Positions 8,034 through 16,893 of a stretch of DNA of 64,000 nucleotides are shown piece after piece. The stretch covers positions 248,001 to 312,000 of the forward strand of contig NZ_SACO01000002.1 in the NCBI RefSeq assembly GCF_004005905.1, in the 5' to 3' direction. Under the pieces are notes generated by a model. It searched no databases and was not told the DNA's origin. It saw only the letters and a list, made by a program, of their open reading frames with translations. This DNA is from Novosphingobium umbonatum. GTDB lineage: Bacteria; Pseudomonadota; Alphaproteobacteria; Sphingomonadales; Sphingomonadaceae. How positions within the stretch are numbered: position 1 is the stretch's first letter; each line of letters opens with the position of its first letter. A program made the translations under genes and the position numbers.

Positions 8034-9536
8034 ATGGCAACCGTTGACGCGGCTTTCCCGCAGACTTCGCATTTTATCGGCCTCAACCAGCCTGTCGGGC
8101 GCGAGGTCACGCTCACCCATCTGGCCGTCGAAGGCACTTTGCCGCCAGAGGTCTGCGGCAGTTTCTATCGCGCCATTCCCGACCCGCATTACCCGCCCAA
8201 ATTCGCCGATGACAATGTGCTCTCGGGCGATGGTATGGTCAGCCGCCTGGCCTTCAACGCCGATGGCACCGCCGATTTCCTGATCCGCTATGTCCGCACC
8301 GCGCGCTGGCTGGCCGAGGCGGAAAAGGGCCGCGCCCGCTTTGGCCGCTATCGCAATATTTTCACCGATGATGAGGATGTGCAGGGTGTAGACCGCACTG
8401 TCGCCAACACCACGCCGGTATGGCACGCGGGCCGGATGTTGATGGCCAAGGAAGATGGCCGCCCCTATCAGGTGGACCCGATCACGCTGGACACGATCGG
8501 CAGCTATGATTTTGACGGCGCTCTCAAATCCGAAACCATGACCGCCCATGTGCGCATCGACGGGCATACGGGCGAATTGTTCTTCTATGGCTATGAGGCC
8601 GATGGTCCGGCCAGCACCAAGGTCGCCTATTGCATCGTCGATGCCAGCGGCAAGCTGGTGAAGGAACAATGGTTCGACGCGCCCTATTGCGCGATGATGC
8701 ATGATTTCGCCATCACCAAAAATTACGCCCTGTTCCCCATCTATCCCACCACCTGCTCGCTCGACCGGTTGAAGGCGGGTGGCGACCATTGGGTGCATGA
8801 GCCCGAAACCGACAGCTGGCTGGGCGTGATGCCGCGCTATGGCGATGTGTCGGAAATCCGCTGGTTCAAGGGGCCCAAGGGCGTTTCGGCCTATCATTTC
8901 ATGAATGCCTTTGAAGATGAGGCAGGCGTGATCCATTTCGACCAATGCCTGTCCAACACCAATGCCTTCCCCTTCATCCGCGAGGCGTCGGGCATCCATA
9001 TGGCACCGTGGGATGTCAAAGGCGCGCTCACCCGCTGGAGCGTCGATCCCAAGGGCGATGCCACCAGCGTGAGCGAGAGCGTGGTCGGCCCTCCCGGTGA
9101 CTTCCCGCTGATCCCCGCCGCCATGCAAGGCCGCCCCAATCCCTATGGCTGGATGCTGACCATGAATCCGGAAATGCAGGGGCCGCCCCTGTTCGGCGGG
9201 CCGGTGGGCGCGATGTTCAACACGATCGTCCGGCTCGACTTCGTCCATGGCGCGGCGGAGGCTGGCCATGTGGTCGATGCCCTCGCCCTGCCGCAGGGCT
9301 GGAGCATCAACGAGCCGGTGCATGTGCCATCCGCGCAGGAAGGCCATCTGGGCTATATTGTCGCCATCGTCGATGAACAGACCGGCGACAACCAGTTCGC
9401 CCATGCCGCATGGGTGCTGGATGCGGGCGCGCTGCATGCAGGGCCCTTGGCGAAGGTGGCGATCCCCACCCGTTTGCGCCCGCAGGTGCATGGCTGGTGG
9501 GTGCCGCAAAGCCAGTTGGATAAGGTGGCCCGTTAA
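8034..9536 (+). CDS. Carotenoid cleavage oxygenase family protein, lignostilbene dioxygenase-like
   Basis: A 500-residue non-haem iron dioxygenase that would cleave an alkene C=C bond to two aldehydes. The four iron-binding histidines are recognisable: H172 in TAHVRID, H223 in MMHDFAIT, H288 in AYHFMNAFE and H486 in QVHGWW. Y106 (RYRNIFTDDEDV) and K139 (LMAKEDGRPY) fall, 33 residues apart, where lignostilbene dioxygenases place the Tyr and Lys that contact the substrate 4-hydroxyl; I align this from memory of the family. The Phe usually before DGDGM is Leu here (L63). Ribosome-binding site AGAGGATC. It is first in an operon with an NmrA-type reductase (stop abuts next start) and aldehyde dehydrogenase, which would oxidise an aldehyde product. 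Isoeugenol-type monooxygenase is the main alternative. Confidence 0.85.
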   Translation: MATVDAAFPQTSHFIGLNQPVGREVTLTHLAVEGTLPPEVCGSFYRAIPDPHYPPKFADDNVLSGDGMVSRLAFNADGTADFLIRYVRTARWLAEAEKGRARFGRYRNIFTDDEDVQGVDRTVANTTPVWHAGRMLMAKEDGRPYQVDPITLDTIGSYDFDGALKSETMTAHVRIDGHTGELFFYGYEADGPASTKVAYCIVDASGKLVKEQWFDAPYCAMMHDFAITKNYALFPIYPTTCSLDRLKAGGDHWVHEPETDSWLGVMPRYGDVSEIRWFKGPKGVSAYHFMNAFEDEAGVIHFDQCLSNTNAFPFIREASGIHMAPWDVKGALTRWSVDPKGDATSVSESVVGPPGDFPLIPAAMQGRPNPYGWMLTMNPEMQGPPLFGGPVGAMFNTIVRLDFVHGAAEAGHVVDALALPQGWSINEPVHVPSAQEGHLGYIVAIVDEQTGDNQFAHAAWVLDAGALHAGPLAKVAIPTRLRPQVHGWWVPQSQLDKVAR

Positions 9537-10472
9537 ATGGGCGGCCGCATTGTTATCACCGGCGCCAGCGGCCATTATGGCCGCGGGCTGACCGACCGGT
9601 TGATCGCGGCGGGGCGCGGAGGTGATCTGGTGCTGATCACCCGCAAGCCCGACACGCTGGCCCATCGCAAGGAACAGGGCTGCACCGTGCGCTATGGCGA
9701 TTTTGACCAGCCCGACACGCTGACCAGCGCCATGGCGGGGGGTGAAAAGCTGATGCTGATTTCCGGCACCCGCGTGGGCGCCCGCGTGGAACAGCACCGC
9801 GCCGCCGTCGAGGCCGCCGTGGCCGCTGGCATCGGCCATATCACCTATACCAGCTTTATCGGCATTGATGATCCGGCCAATCCTGCCGAAGTGCGCCATG
9901 ACCATATCGAAACCGAACGCCTGATCCGCGCTTCCGGCGCAAGCTGGACCTTTCTGCGCGACGCCCATTATGCCGATGCGATGATCGTGATGGCAGGGCC
10001 GGGCGTTATGGCCAGCGGGCAATGGATCTCCAACGCGGGCGAAGGGCTGGAGGCGATGGTCTGGCGCGATGATTGTATCGATGCCGCCGCCGCCGTGTTG
10101 ACCACCCATGGCCACAAGGGCCGCACCTATGACATCACCGGCCCCGCACTGGAAAGCTTTGCCGATGTCGCGGCGATGATGGCGCAGATCACCGGCGTCC
10201 CCGTTGCCTACACAGCCGTGGATGATGATGCGCAATATGCGATGTTCGATGCGATGGGCATTCCCCGCCGTCCGGTGGATGACCAGAGCGTGCAGGGCAT
10301 TCCATGGAACAGCGATGATATGGTCAGCTTTGGCCGCGCTATCCGCGAAGGCTATCTGGCGATCCAGAGCGATGATTTCCAGCATCTGACCGGCCGCCCC
10401 GCGCGCAGCACCCGCACCATGATCGAGGCCCATGCGCCCATGCTGCGCGCCGCCGCCTCCGCGACCGTATAA
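9537..10472 (+). CDS. NmrA/QOR2-like NAD(P)-binding reductase
   Basis: A 311-residue atypical short-chain dehydrogenase of the NmrA group, with an N-terminal Rossmann motif ITGASGHYGRG, a TRKP turn after beta-2 that suits NADP, and an Ala/Gly-rich substrate half. Members include quinone oxidoreductases and phenylpropanoid ether or alcohol reductases, so a role on a quinone or aryl side chain is plausible. Its ATG follows the stop codon of the oxygenase gene with no gap, implying translational coupling, and the aldehyde dehydrogenase starts 15 bp after its end. The reaction cannot be named from sequence. Confidence 0.75.
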   Translation: MGGRIVITGASGHYGRGLTDRLIAAGRGGDLVLITRKPDTLAHRKEQGCTVRYGDFDQPDTLTSAMAGGEKLMLISGTRVGARVEQHRAAVEAAVAAGIGHITYTSFIGIDDPANPAEVRHDHIETERLIRASGASWTFLRDAHYADAMIVMAGPGVMASGQWISNAGEGLEAMVWRDDCIDAAAAVLTTHGHKGRTYDITGPALESFADVAAMMAQITGVPVAYTAVDDDAQYAMFDAMGIPRRPVDDQSVQGIPWNSDDMVSFGRAIREGYLAIQSDDFQHLTGRPARSTRTMIEAHAPMLRAAASATV

Positions 10473-10487
10473 AGGATAGATCCCCCG

Positions 10488-11978
10488 ATGAATGCCCCCT
10501 TCCCCATCATCACGCCGGTGCCGCCGCGCATCGCCCATCCCGATCGCCTGTTTATCGGCGGCGCATGGGTGCCCGCCCATTCAGGCCGCATGCTGGCCCA
10601 GATCGACCCCAATACAGAAGAACAAGTCTCCGCCGTGGCCGAGGCGGACGAGGTGGATATGGACGCCGCCGTTTCCGCCGCCCGCGAAGCCTTTGACCAT
10701 GGCCCATGGCCGCGTATGGCGCCTGCCGAGCGGTTAGCCTTCATGCGCAAGATGAGCGCCATCCTCCACGCACGCGTGGGCGAAACGGCGCGGGCATGGA
10801 CCATGCAGATGGGCGGCCTCGCCAGCTTTTCCGGCATCATGCAGGCCGGTTCCAACGCCACATTCGACGGCATTATCGCCATGGCGGAAGGCTTTGAATG
10901 GGTGCAGCAACGCCCCAGCACCGGCGCGGCGGTGGGTCTGGTCGCCTATGAGCCGGTGGGCGTGGTGGCTGCGATTGCGCCATGGAACGGGCCCTATGGC
11001 ATCATGCTCAACAAGCTGGCCTATGCGCTGGCCGCCGGTTGCTGCGTGATTATGAAGCCCAGCCCCGAAACCCCGCTGGAAGCCTATATTATTGCCGAGG
11101 CGGCACAGGCCGCCGGTCTGCCCGCAGGCGTGGTCAATCTGGTCACCGGCCAGCGCGAGGCTTCCGACCATCTGGTGTGCAATGCAGGGGTGGACAAGGT
11201 CAGCTTTACCGGATCGACCGTGGCGGGCACGCGCATCGCGCAGGTTTGCGGCGCCCGCGTGGCGCGTTGCACGCTGGAGCTGGGTGGCAAATCGGCGGCT
11301 TTGGTGCTGGATGATTTCCCGATTGATGTGGCCGCGCAAATCCTGTCGGGCACGCTTTGCATGATGAGCGGGCAGGTCTGCGCCATGCTCAGCCGCGTGC
11401 TGGTCAGCCGCGCCCGCCATGATGAACTGGCCGCCGCCATCGCCGCGCAAATGGCGCAAGTGGTGATCGGGCACAGCGATGATCCGGCAACCCAGCTAGG
11501 CCCTGTAGCGATGGAGCGGCAATTGCGGCGCATCGAAAGCTATATCGAGGAAGGCAAGGCCAGCGCCACTTTGGCCTATGGCGGCAAACGCCCCGCCCAT
11601 CTGGCCAAGGGTTACTTTATCGAACCGACCCTGTTCACCAACGTGGACAACACCAGCCGCATTGCGCAGGAGGAAATCTTCGGCCCCGTGCTCTGCCTGA
11701 TCCCCTATGAGGACGAGGCGGACGCCATCCGCATCGCCAATCAATCCGCCTTTGGCCTCAATGGTTCGGTGCTGACGCAGGATGTGGACGCGGCCTATCG
11801 CATCGCCCGCGCCATCCGCACCGGCGCGGTGGGGCAAAACGGCTTGCGCATGGATTTTGGCCTGCCCTTTGGCGGCTTCAAACAATCGGGCCTTGGCCGC
11901 GAAGGCGGGATCGAGGGCCTGCTGGGCTATACCGAGCTGAAGACCATCCTGCTCGATGGCATGCCTAGCGTTTTATAA
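10488..11978 (+). CDS. NAD(P)-dependent aldehyde dehydrogenase
   Basis: A 496-residue ALDH superfamily enzyme converting an aldehyde to its carboxylate. Visible elements: PWN (N167) oxyanion Asn, KPS (K190), FTGST cofactor loop, catalytic base Glu in LELGGKS (E264), nucleophile Cys in SGQVC (C298), and EEIFGPV in the C-terminal half. It is third in the oxygenase operon, with AAAGGA upstream of the start, so the likely substrates are the aldehydes (vanillin-like or hydroxybenzaldehyde-like) released by the oxygenase. It is followed by a strong terminator. Specific substrate is an inference from context. Confidence 0.9.
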   Translation: MNAPFPIITPVPPRIAHPDRLFIGGAWVPAHSGRMLAQIDPNTEEQVSAVAEADEVDMDAAVSAAREAFDHGPWPRMAPAERLAFMRKMSAILHARVGETARAWTMQMGGLASFSGIMQAGSNATFDGIIAMAEGFEWVQQRPSTGAAVGLVAYEPVGVVAAIAPWNGPYGIMLNKLAYALAAGCCVIMKPSPETPLEAYIIAEAAQAAGLPAGVVNLVTGQREASDHLVCNAGVDKVSFTGSTVAGTRIAQVCGARVARCTLELGGKSAALVLDDFPIDVAAQILSGTLCMMSGQVCAMLSRVLVSRARHDELAAAIAAQMAQVVIGHSDDPATQLGPVAMERQLRRIESYIEEGKASATLAYGGKRPAHLAKGYFIEPTLFTNVDNTSRIAQEEIFGPVLCLIPYEDEADAIRIANQSAFGLNGSVLTQDVDAAYRIARAIRTGAVGQNGLRMDFGLPFGGFKQSGLGREGGIEGLLGYTELKTILLDGMPSVL

Positions 11979-11983
11979 ACCGA

Positions 11984-12020
11984 AAGGGGGCGCCGCCCGT
12001 GTTCCGAGCGACGCCCCCTT
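11984..12020. terminator. Terminator after the aldehyde dehydrogenase gene
   Basis: AAGGGGGCG and CGCCCCCTT arms with about 19 bases between them, between convergent operons. The AAGGGGG/CCCCCTT arms can serve both strands. Confidence 0.65.
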
Positions 12021-12055
12021 CCCCTCTCACAGCTCGTGATGTGGGTGTTTCGATG

Positions 12056-12811
12056 TCAGCCCAGCTCTAGGCAGCCGCCATCGACATAAAGATCAATTCC
12101 GTTAATAAACGATGCAGCGCCGCTGGCAAGAAACAACACAGCCTTTGCTACTTCTTCCGATGTTCCCATGCGGCCAATTGGCACCACATTGGCCATCAAT
12201 TCGCGCATATCGGCAATTTGCTGCGCACTGGCCTCGCGCTTGAAAATTTCCGTATCGGTCGGGCCGGGGCTGACCATATTGACGCGGATGCGGCGGGGCA
12301 GCAATTCCTTGGCCAGAATGCGCGCCATCGCCCGCAGCCCGGCCTTCGCCGCAGCATAGGCCACATTGCCCGGCACCGCCGCCACTGAACCGATCGAGCC
12401 GGTGATGACAATGCTGCCCCCGTCACGCATCAGCGGCAGCGCCTTTTGAATGGCAAAGAAAGCGCCGCGCAGGTTCACATCATGGATCTGGTCCCAGAAC
12501 GCCTCGGTCACCTGATCGACAGGGGCAAAACCGCCCACACCGGCATTGACGAAAAGCAGGTCAATCCCGCCCAGAGCCTCCTCGATCTCGGCCATGGCGC
12601 CAGCGGTCTGGGTGGTGTCGCTGATGTCGCTGCGGATGGCCAGCGCGTCCAGCTCCTCGGCCACTTTGCGCAGGGCCGCTTCATTACGCCCCGTCACCGC
12701 CAGCTTGGCGCCCTCGTCATAAAACAGCCGCGCCGCCGCCAGACCAATGCCCGCCGTTCCGCCCAGCACCACCACGCAGCGGTCCACAAACTGCCCCGAA
12801 ATCGCCACCAT
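12056..12811 (-). CDS. Short-chain dehydrogenase/reductase
   Basis: A 251-residue classical SDR. Cofactor motif GGTAGIG, NAG (NAGVGG) structural motif, Ser in ITGSIGS, YAAAK active site (Y-x3-K), and the SPGPT loop after beta-6. The TGRNEAA sequence after beta-2 is compatible with NADP. It is last of a minus-strand operon with two SnoaL-like proteins (14-bp gap). Such enzymes in aromatic dimer pathways oxidise or reduce benzylic alcohols and ketones; the actual substrate is not known. Confidence 0.88.
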   Translation of the reverse strand: MVAISGQFVDRCVVVLGGTAGIGLAAARLFYDEGAKLAVTGRNEAALRKVAEELDALAIRSDISDTTQTAGAMAEIEEALGGIDLLFVNAGVGGFAPVDQVTEAFWDQIHDVNLRGAFFAIQKALPLMRDGGSIVITGSIGSVAAVPGNVAYAAAKAGLRAMARILAKELLPRRIRVNMVSPGPTDTEIFKREASAQQIADMRELMANVVPIGRMGTSEEVAKAVLFLASGAASFINGIDLYVDGGCLELG

Positions 12812-12825
12812 TGCCCAAGCCTTTT

Positions 12826-13281
12826 TTAGAACATCGTGTTGCTATTGGCCGATTGTTCGGGAACGGGTTGCAACACATCCCAATGTTCCATCACGCGGCA
12901 GCCCTGCACACGGAAAATATCCACCACGGCCGAACCGCGATCCTCCGGCTTCATGCGACTATGTGTATGCACCACCACCATATTGCCATCGGCCAGAATG
13001 CGCTTGATCTCGGCCTTGTGACCGGGGTTGCCCTTCATGAAAGGCTCCAGAAAGGCAATCGCCGCATCGCGTCCGGTGGGGGCATAGGGATTGTGCTGGA
13101 TATAGGACGGGTCCACCCATGTTTCAAAAGCGTGGCGCACCTCGCCCTTGATGTAGAACTCGTCCATAAAGCGGGTGACCACCTGCTTGGGGTTCAGCTT
13201 GCAGGCGGCAGGTTTGGCAGGAGCGGCCATGGCAGGAGCGGCCACCAGCATCAGCGCAGCGGCAAGGGTAAGGCGCAGCAT
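12826..13281 (-). CDS. Exported SnoaL-like (NTF2-fold) protein A
   Basis: A 151-residue protein with a signal peptide (MLRLTLAAALMLVAAPAMAA) and a SnoaL-like domain of the aldol-condensation-related group: YIQHNPYAPTGRDA, VVVHTHSRM, VDIFRV and MEHWDVLQPVPE. The His and Asp positions line the NTF2 cavity in relatives. The start at 13281 has a GAAGGAGAG ribosome-binding site; the longer frame to 13350 overlaps the preceding gene. It sits 11 bp downstream of a paralogue without signal peptide, so one copy acts in the periplasm and the other in the cytoplasm. Function unknown; a lyase or isomerase step is plausible. Confidence 0.8.
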   Translation of the reverse strand: MLRLTLAAALMLVAAPAMAAPAKPAACKLNPKQVVTRFMDEFYIKGEVRHAFETWVDPSYIQHNPYAPTGRDAAIAFLEPFMKGNPGHKAEIKRILADGNMVVVHTHSRMKPEDRGSAVVDIFRVQGCRVMEHWDVLQPVPEQSANSNTMF

Positions 13282-13292
13282 AAAACTCTCCT

Positions 13293-13682
13293 TCAAAACA
13301 TAGGCAGCGGATTGACCGGCTTTTCCGGCACTTCCTGCAACACATCCCAATGTTCGGCAATCATGCCGTTGGCCACGCGGAAAATATCCACCACCGCCAA
13401 TCCGGCATCGCCCGCATAGCGCTCCACATGCACATGCACCGCCACCATATCGCCATCCACCATGGCGCGGTGAATGGTCTGGCGGGCATCGGGACTTTCC
13501 GCGCGCACCTTGTCCAGAAAGGCTTTCAATGCCGCCACCCCCGGCTCCGCCAGAGAGGAATGCTGCACATAATCAGGTGCAATATAGCGGTCGACCGCGC
13601 TGCTATCCATCGCGATCAGGACATCGCGATACATGTTGAGCACCAGAGCCAGATTGGCCTCTTCCTCCGCTGTGCGGCTCAT
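13293..13682 (-). CDS. SnoaL-like (NTF2-fold) protein B
   Basis: A 129-residue cytoplasmic SnoaL-like protein, paralogous to the following gene: YVQHSSLAEPG, VAVHVHVER, VVDIFRV and IAEHWDVLQEVPE. No signal peptide. The start at 13682 follows GGGGAGAG on the minus strand; the frame runs on to 13793 only with a TTG and without a ribosome-binding site. First gene of a three-gene minus-strand operon, divergent from the SnoaL/quinoprotein operon with about 125 bp between starts, containing a TAAC-N4-GATA dyad. Catalysis is unproven. Confidence 0.8.
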   Translation of the reverse strand: MSRTAEEEANLALVLNMYRDVLIAMDSSAVDRYIAPDYVQHSSLAEPGVAALKAFLDKVRAESPDARQTIHRAMVDGDMVAVHVHVERYAGDAGLAVVDIFRVANGMIAEHWDVLQEVPEKPVNPLPMF

Positions 13683-13738
13683 CGCAAACTCTCCCCAAGG
13701 GCGGGTGTTAATCCACCCTGCTCCGGCAATCTCTATTG

Positions 13739-13750
13739 TAACATTTGATA
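13739..13750. promoter_or_regulatory. Imperfect TAAC-N4-GTTA dyad in a divergent promoter region
   Basis: TAACATTTGATA, one mismatch from the dyad found at 23298 and 8001, between the divergent SnoaL operons. Confidence 0.3.
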
Positions 13751-13807
13751 GCTTGTGCAAGAGATAAAGCAACAAGGCGCGACACAGCGCCAAGATTGGG
13801 AGAGCTT

Positions 13808-14704
13808 ATGGACCGGTCCGCCCTTTATGGCGTGCTCGACGCCTTTCTGGCCGCGCTGAACGCGGGCGATGCCACGAAAGTGTCATGGGCAGCCGATGCG
13901 CAATTCAGCGAAAACAACGTGATGCTGGCAATCGGCGATGGCGTCTGGGGCACGATTGAAAGGCTGGGCGAGTATCAATTGCGCTTTGCCGATACGCGCA
14001 ACGGCCAAGTCGGCTATTTCGGCACCATCCACGAGGCGATCGAGGAAAGCGCCTTTACGCTGCGCCTTGCGGTCAACCCCGATGGCGCGATCCGTGAGTG
14101 CGAAATGTGCATCGTGCGGCAAAGCGATTCGGGCATCAAATTCGAAAACCCGCGCTATTGGGTCAAACCCATTCTGGAAACCGAGCCCGCGCTCCCCACC
14201 CCGCGCGCGGAAATGGTGCAGCTGTCCAACGGCTATTTCGACACGCTGCAATTGAACGATGGCACGATCCACACGCGATTCCACCCCGATTGCAACCGGG
14301 TGGAAAATGGCGTGCAAACCACCCGCAATCCCGAATTCGCCAAAATCGTGCCGGTCTCCGCTCTGGGCTGCGAAGAGCAATTCCGCATGGGCAATTACCG
14401 CTATGATGATGAATTGCGCGCCCGCCGCTTCCCGCTGGTGGATGAGGAACGCGGGCTGGTGATGGCCTTTGGCTTTATCGACCATTCGGGCCGCCTTGCC
14501 CGCTATCAATTGACCGATGGCCGCTGGGTCAACAGTCCGGTGCGCCGCCCGCACAGCTTTTACATCAGCGAATTGTTCAAGATCGATGGCGGCATGATCA
14601 CCCAGATCGAGGCCAATTTCATCACCGTGCCCTATAAAATGCCCAGCCCATGGCCTGCCGAAGCTCCGGTGGCCCCGCTACTGCTGGCGGAGGCGGCGCA
14701 GTGA
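13808..14704 (+). CDS. Two-lobed SnoaL-like/DUF8021-type protein
   Basis: A 298-residue cytoplasmic protein. The N-terminal third (MDRSALYGVLDAFLAALNAGD) looks like an NTF2-fold helix entry, and a second half (from about residue 135, LSNGYFDTLQLNDG) repeats that pattern, so it probably has two NTF2-like lobes. I recognise resemblance to DUF8021 proteins but no known reaction. The start at 13808 has GGGAGAG before it. Its stop overlaps the GTG start of the quinohaemoprotein gene (GTGA), so the two products are made together and may act on the same substrate. Confidence 0.7.
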   Translation: MDRSALYGVLDAFLAALNAGDATKVSWAADAQFSENNVMLAIGDGVWGTIERLGEYQLRFADTRNGQVGYFGTIHEAIEESAFTLRLAVNPDGAIRECEMCIVRQSDSGIKFENPRYWVKPILETEPALPTPRAEMVQLSNGYFDTLQLNDGTIHTRFHPDCNRVENGVQTTRNPEFAKIVPVSALGCEEQFRMGNYRYDDELRARRFPLVDEERGLVMAFGFIDHSGRLARYQLTDGRWVNSPVRRPHSFYISELFKIDGGMITQIEANFITVPYKMPSPWPAEAPVAPLLLAEAAQ

Positions 14705-16881
14705 AGAAGCTGGCCACTCTCGCACTGGCGCTGGCCGCCACGCAACTGGCGGCCAATCCACCGTCGATTCAGGGCGCGGGCGCCACATGGACCAACCCCG
14801 GCGGCGATGCGGGCAAAACGCATTATTCCCGTCTGGACCAGATCACCCCCGCCAATGCCAGCCGCCTTGGTCTGGCATGGAGCGCGGAACTGGGCACGGG
14901 GCGCGGCATGGAGGCCACGCCGGTCATGGTCGATGGCGTGCTTTATGTTTCGGGTGTGGCAGGGCGGGCCTATGCGTTTGATGCCGCCACCGGCCGTCCG
15001 CTTTGGGCTTTCGAGCCGGAAGTGGATATGCAGCTGAACCGCACCGCCTGTTGCGACATGGTCAATCGCGGGCTGGCCGTGGCCGATGGCAAGGTGATGG
15101 TGGCAGCGCTGGATGGCTGGATGTATGCGCTGGACGCGAAAACCGGCAAGCTGGTGTGGAAAGCCGACTTTATCGAAAACCGCGCCAAGGGCGACAATTC
15201 CACCGGCGCGCCCGAAGTGGCGGGGGATGTGGTCATCATCGGCATGGCGGGCGCCGAATATGATGTGCGCGGCTATGTCACCGCGCTGGACCTGAAAACC
15301 GGCAAGCTGCGCTGGCGCTGGCACGTGGTGCCGCGCGATCCGGCCAAGGGCCCGCAGGAGCGCCCAGAACTCGAAGCCGCGCTGAAAACATGGGACCCCA
15401 ACAGCCGCTGGGACATTGGCGGCGGCGGCGCGCCATGGGATGCGCTCAACTATGATCCGGAAACGGGGCTGATTCTGGTCGGCACCGGCAATGGCGGGCC
15501 CTATGCCACGTCCAAACGCTCGCCTGCGGGGGGCGACAATCTCTATCTGGGATCGGTGGTGGCGCTGGACCCGAAAACCGGCGCGATGCGCTGGCATTAT
15601 CAGGAAACGCCCGGCGACAATTGGGATTTCACCTCCACCGCGCCGATGATCCTGACACGGATGACGGTGGACGGGGCGGAAAGGCCGGTCATCCTACACG
15701 CACCCAAAAACGGCTTCCTCTATGTGATCGACCGGCAAAGCGGCAAATTGCTGCGCGCCAACCCCATCGCGCGGGTCAATTGGGCCAAGGGGATTGATTC
15801 TGCCACCGGCCGCCCGATTTTGGACGCAGAAGCGGCCGATTACACCACCGGCCCCAAGATCGTCTTCCCCGGCACACCGGGCGCGCGCAACTGGTTCCCC
15901 GCGGCCTATAGTCCCAAGACCGGCCTTTACTATGGATCGGTGCTGGATATTGGCAATCTGATCTTCATGACGCCGGGGCAAAAGCCGTTGAAAGCGCGTG
16001 CTCTCAACAATGATGCCGCCTTGATCTTCACGCAGGATCTGGCCGAGGCGGTAGGCACCTTCCCCGCGCCCATGGCCGCGCAGATCCGCGCCCTGCCCGC
16101 CTTTGCCGATGCGGTGAAAAACCCCGGCAAGGCGCAGATGCGCGCCATCGACCCGCTGACCGGCAAGACCGTCTGGGCGGTGGACACCGGCGGGTGGCAG
16201 GATCGCGGCGGGGTGATGGTCACCGCTTCGGGCCTGTTGGTGCATGGCAATGTGGCGGGGCAATTGGTGGTTCGCGATGCGGCCACGGGGCGCAGCCTGA
16301 AAGCCATCGACACCGGCAGCTCGATCATGGCCGCACCCATGACCTATCGCATCGGCAAGGTGCAATATGTGGCGGTCACCGCAGGCTGGGGCGGCGGGGG
16401 CTATCCCTATATTCCCCGCTATGGCGCGGCCTATAATCGGGTCAATGCCAACCGCTTGCTGGTGTTCAAGCTGGACGGGCGGGCGCGTCTGGTCAAACCG
16501 CCGCTGCTGCCCCCGCTGACCGTGGCGCCAGAGCCGCCCGCACAGGCCGCCAATGTCACGCCCGAGGTGATTGCGCGCGGGGCCAGCCTGTTCTTTGGCA
16601 ATTGCGCCATTTGCCACGCCAACCGCCCCCGCTCGATCACGCCGGACCTGCGCCGTATGGCCCCCGCCACGCATGAGGCCTTCCGCCAGATCGTGCTGGA
16701 CGGGCTTTATGTGCCCGCCGGTATGCCGCGCTGGAACGATATTCTTTCCCCGCAGGATGCGGACGCCATCCATGCCTATCTGATCGATCTGCAAGTGCAG
16801 ACCCGCAAGGACGAGCTGGCCAAGCAAAAGGCGGGCAAGCCGCTGGACGGGCCCGCGCTGACCATTCTTTCCAATTATTAA
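14701..16881 (+). CDS. PQQ-dependent quinohaemoprotein alcohol dehydrogenase
   Basis: A 726-residue periplasmic enzyme oxidising an alcohol with PQQ and passing electrons to its own C-terminal cytochrome c. Signal peptide (residues 1-18), eight-bladed propeller with Glu in GMEATPVMV (E71), vicinal Cys pair (C117-C118 in TACCDM), NWDF with the putative catalytic Asp (D309), and a C-terminal haem domain with C635-A-I-C638-H639 and axial Met in AGMPRW (M675). The GTG start overlaps the upstream stop by four bases; no ATG fits the signal peptide. In context it should oxidise an aryl-alkyl alcohol. PQQ synthesis genes are not in this window. Confidence 0.9.
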   Translation: MKKLATLALALAATQLAANPPSIQGAGATWTNPGGDAGKTHYSRLDQITPANASRLGLAWSAELGTGRGMEATPVMVDGVLYVSGVAGRAYAFDAATGRPLWAFEPEVDMQLNRTACCDMVNRGLAVADGKVMVAALDGWMYALDAKTGKLVWKADFIENRAKGDNSTGAPEVAGDVVIIGMAGAEYDVRGYVTALDLKTGKLRWRWHVVPRDPAKGPQERPELEAALKTWDPNSRWDIGGGGAPWDALNYDPETGLILVGTGNGGPYATSKRSPAGGDNLYLGSVVALDPKTGAMRWHYQETPGDNWDFTSTAPMILTRMTVDGAERPVILHAPKNGFLYVIDRQSGKLLRANPIARVNWAKGIDSATGRPILDAEAADYTTGPKIVFPGTPGARNWFPAAYSPKTGLYYGSVLDIGNLIFMTPGQKPLKARALNNDAALIFTQDLAEAVGTFPAPMAAQIRALPAFADAVKNPGKAQMRAIDPLTGKTVWAVDTGGWQDRGGVMVTASGLLVHGNVAGQLVVRDAATGRSLKAIDTGSSIMAAPMTYRIGKVQYVAVTAGWGGGGYPYIPRYGAAYNRVNANRLLVFKLDGRARLVKPPLLPPLTVAPEPPAQAANVTPEVIARGASLFFGNCAICHANRPRSITPDLRRMAPATHEAFRQIVLDGLYVPAGMPRWNDILSPQDADAIHAYLIDLQVQTRKDELAKQKAGKPLDGPALTILSNY

Positions 16882-16893
16882 AAGGGCCGCTTC

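Noticed and set aside
8010..10580. An 856-codon minus-strand open frame opposite the oxygenase and NmrA genes
   Set aside because: It spans two well supported genes and shows the His/Gly/Ile-rich pattern of antisense shadows. No motif was recognised.
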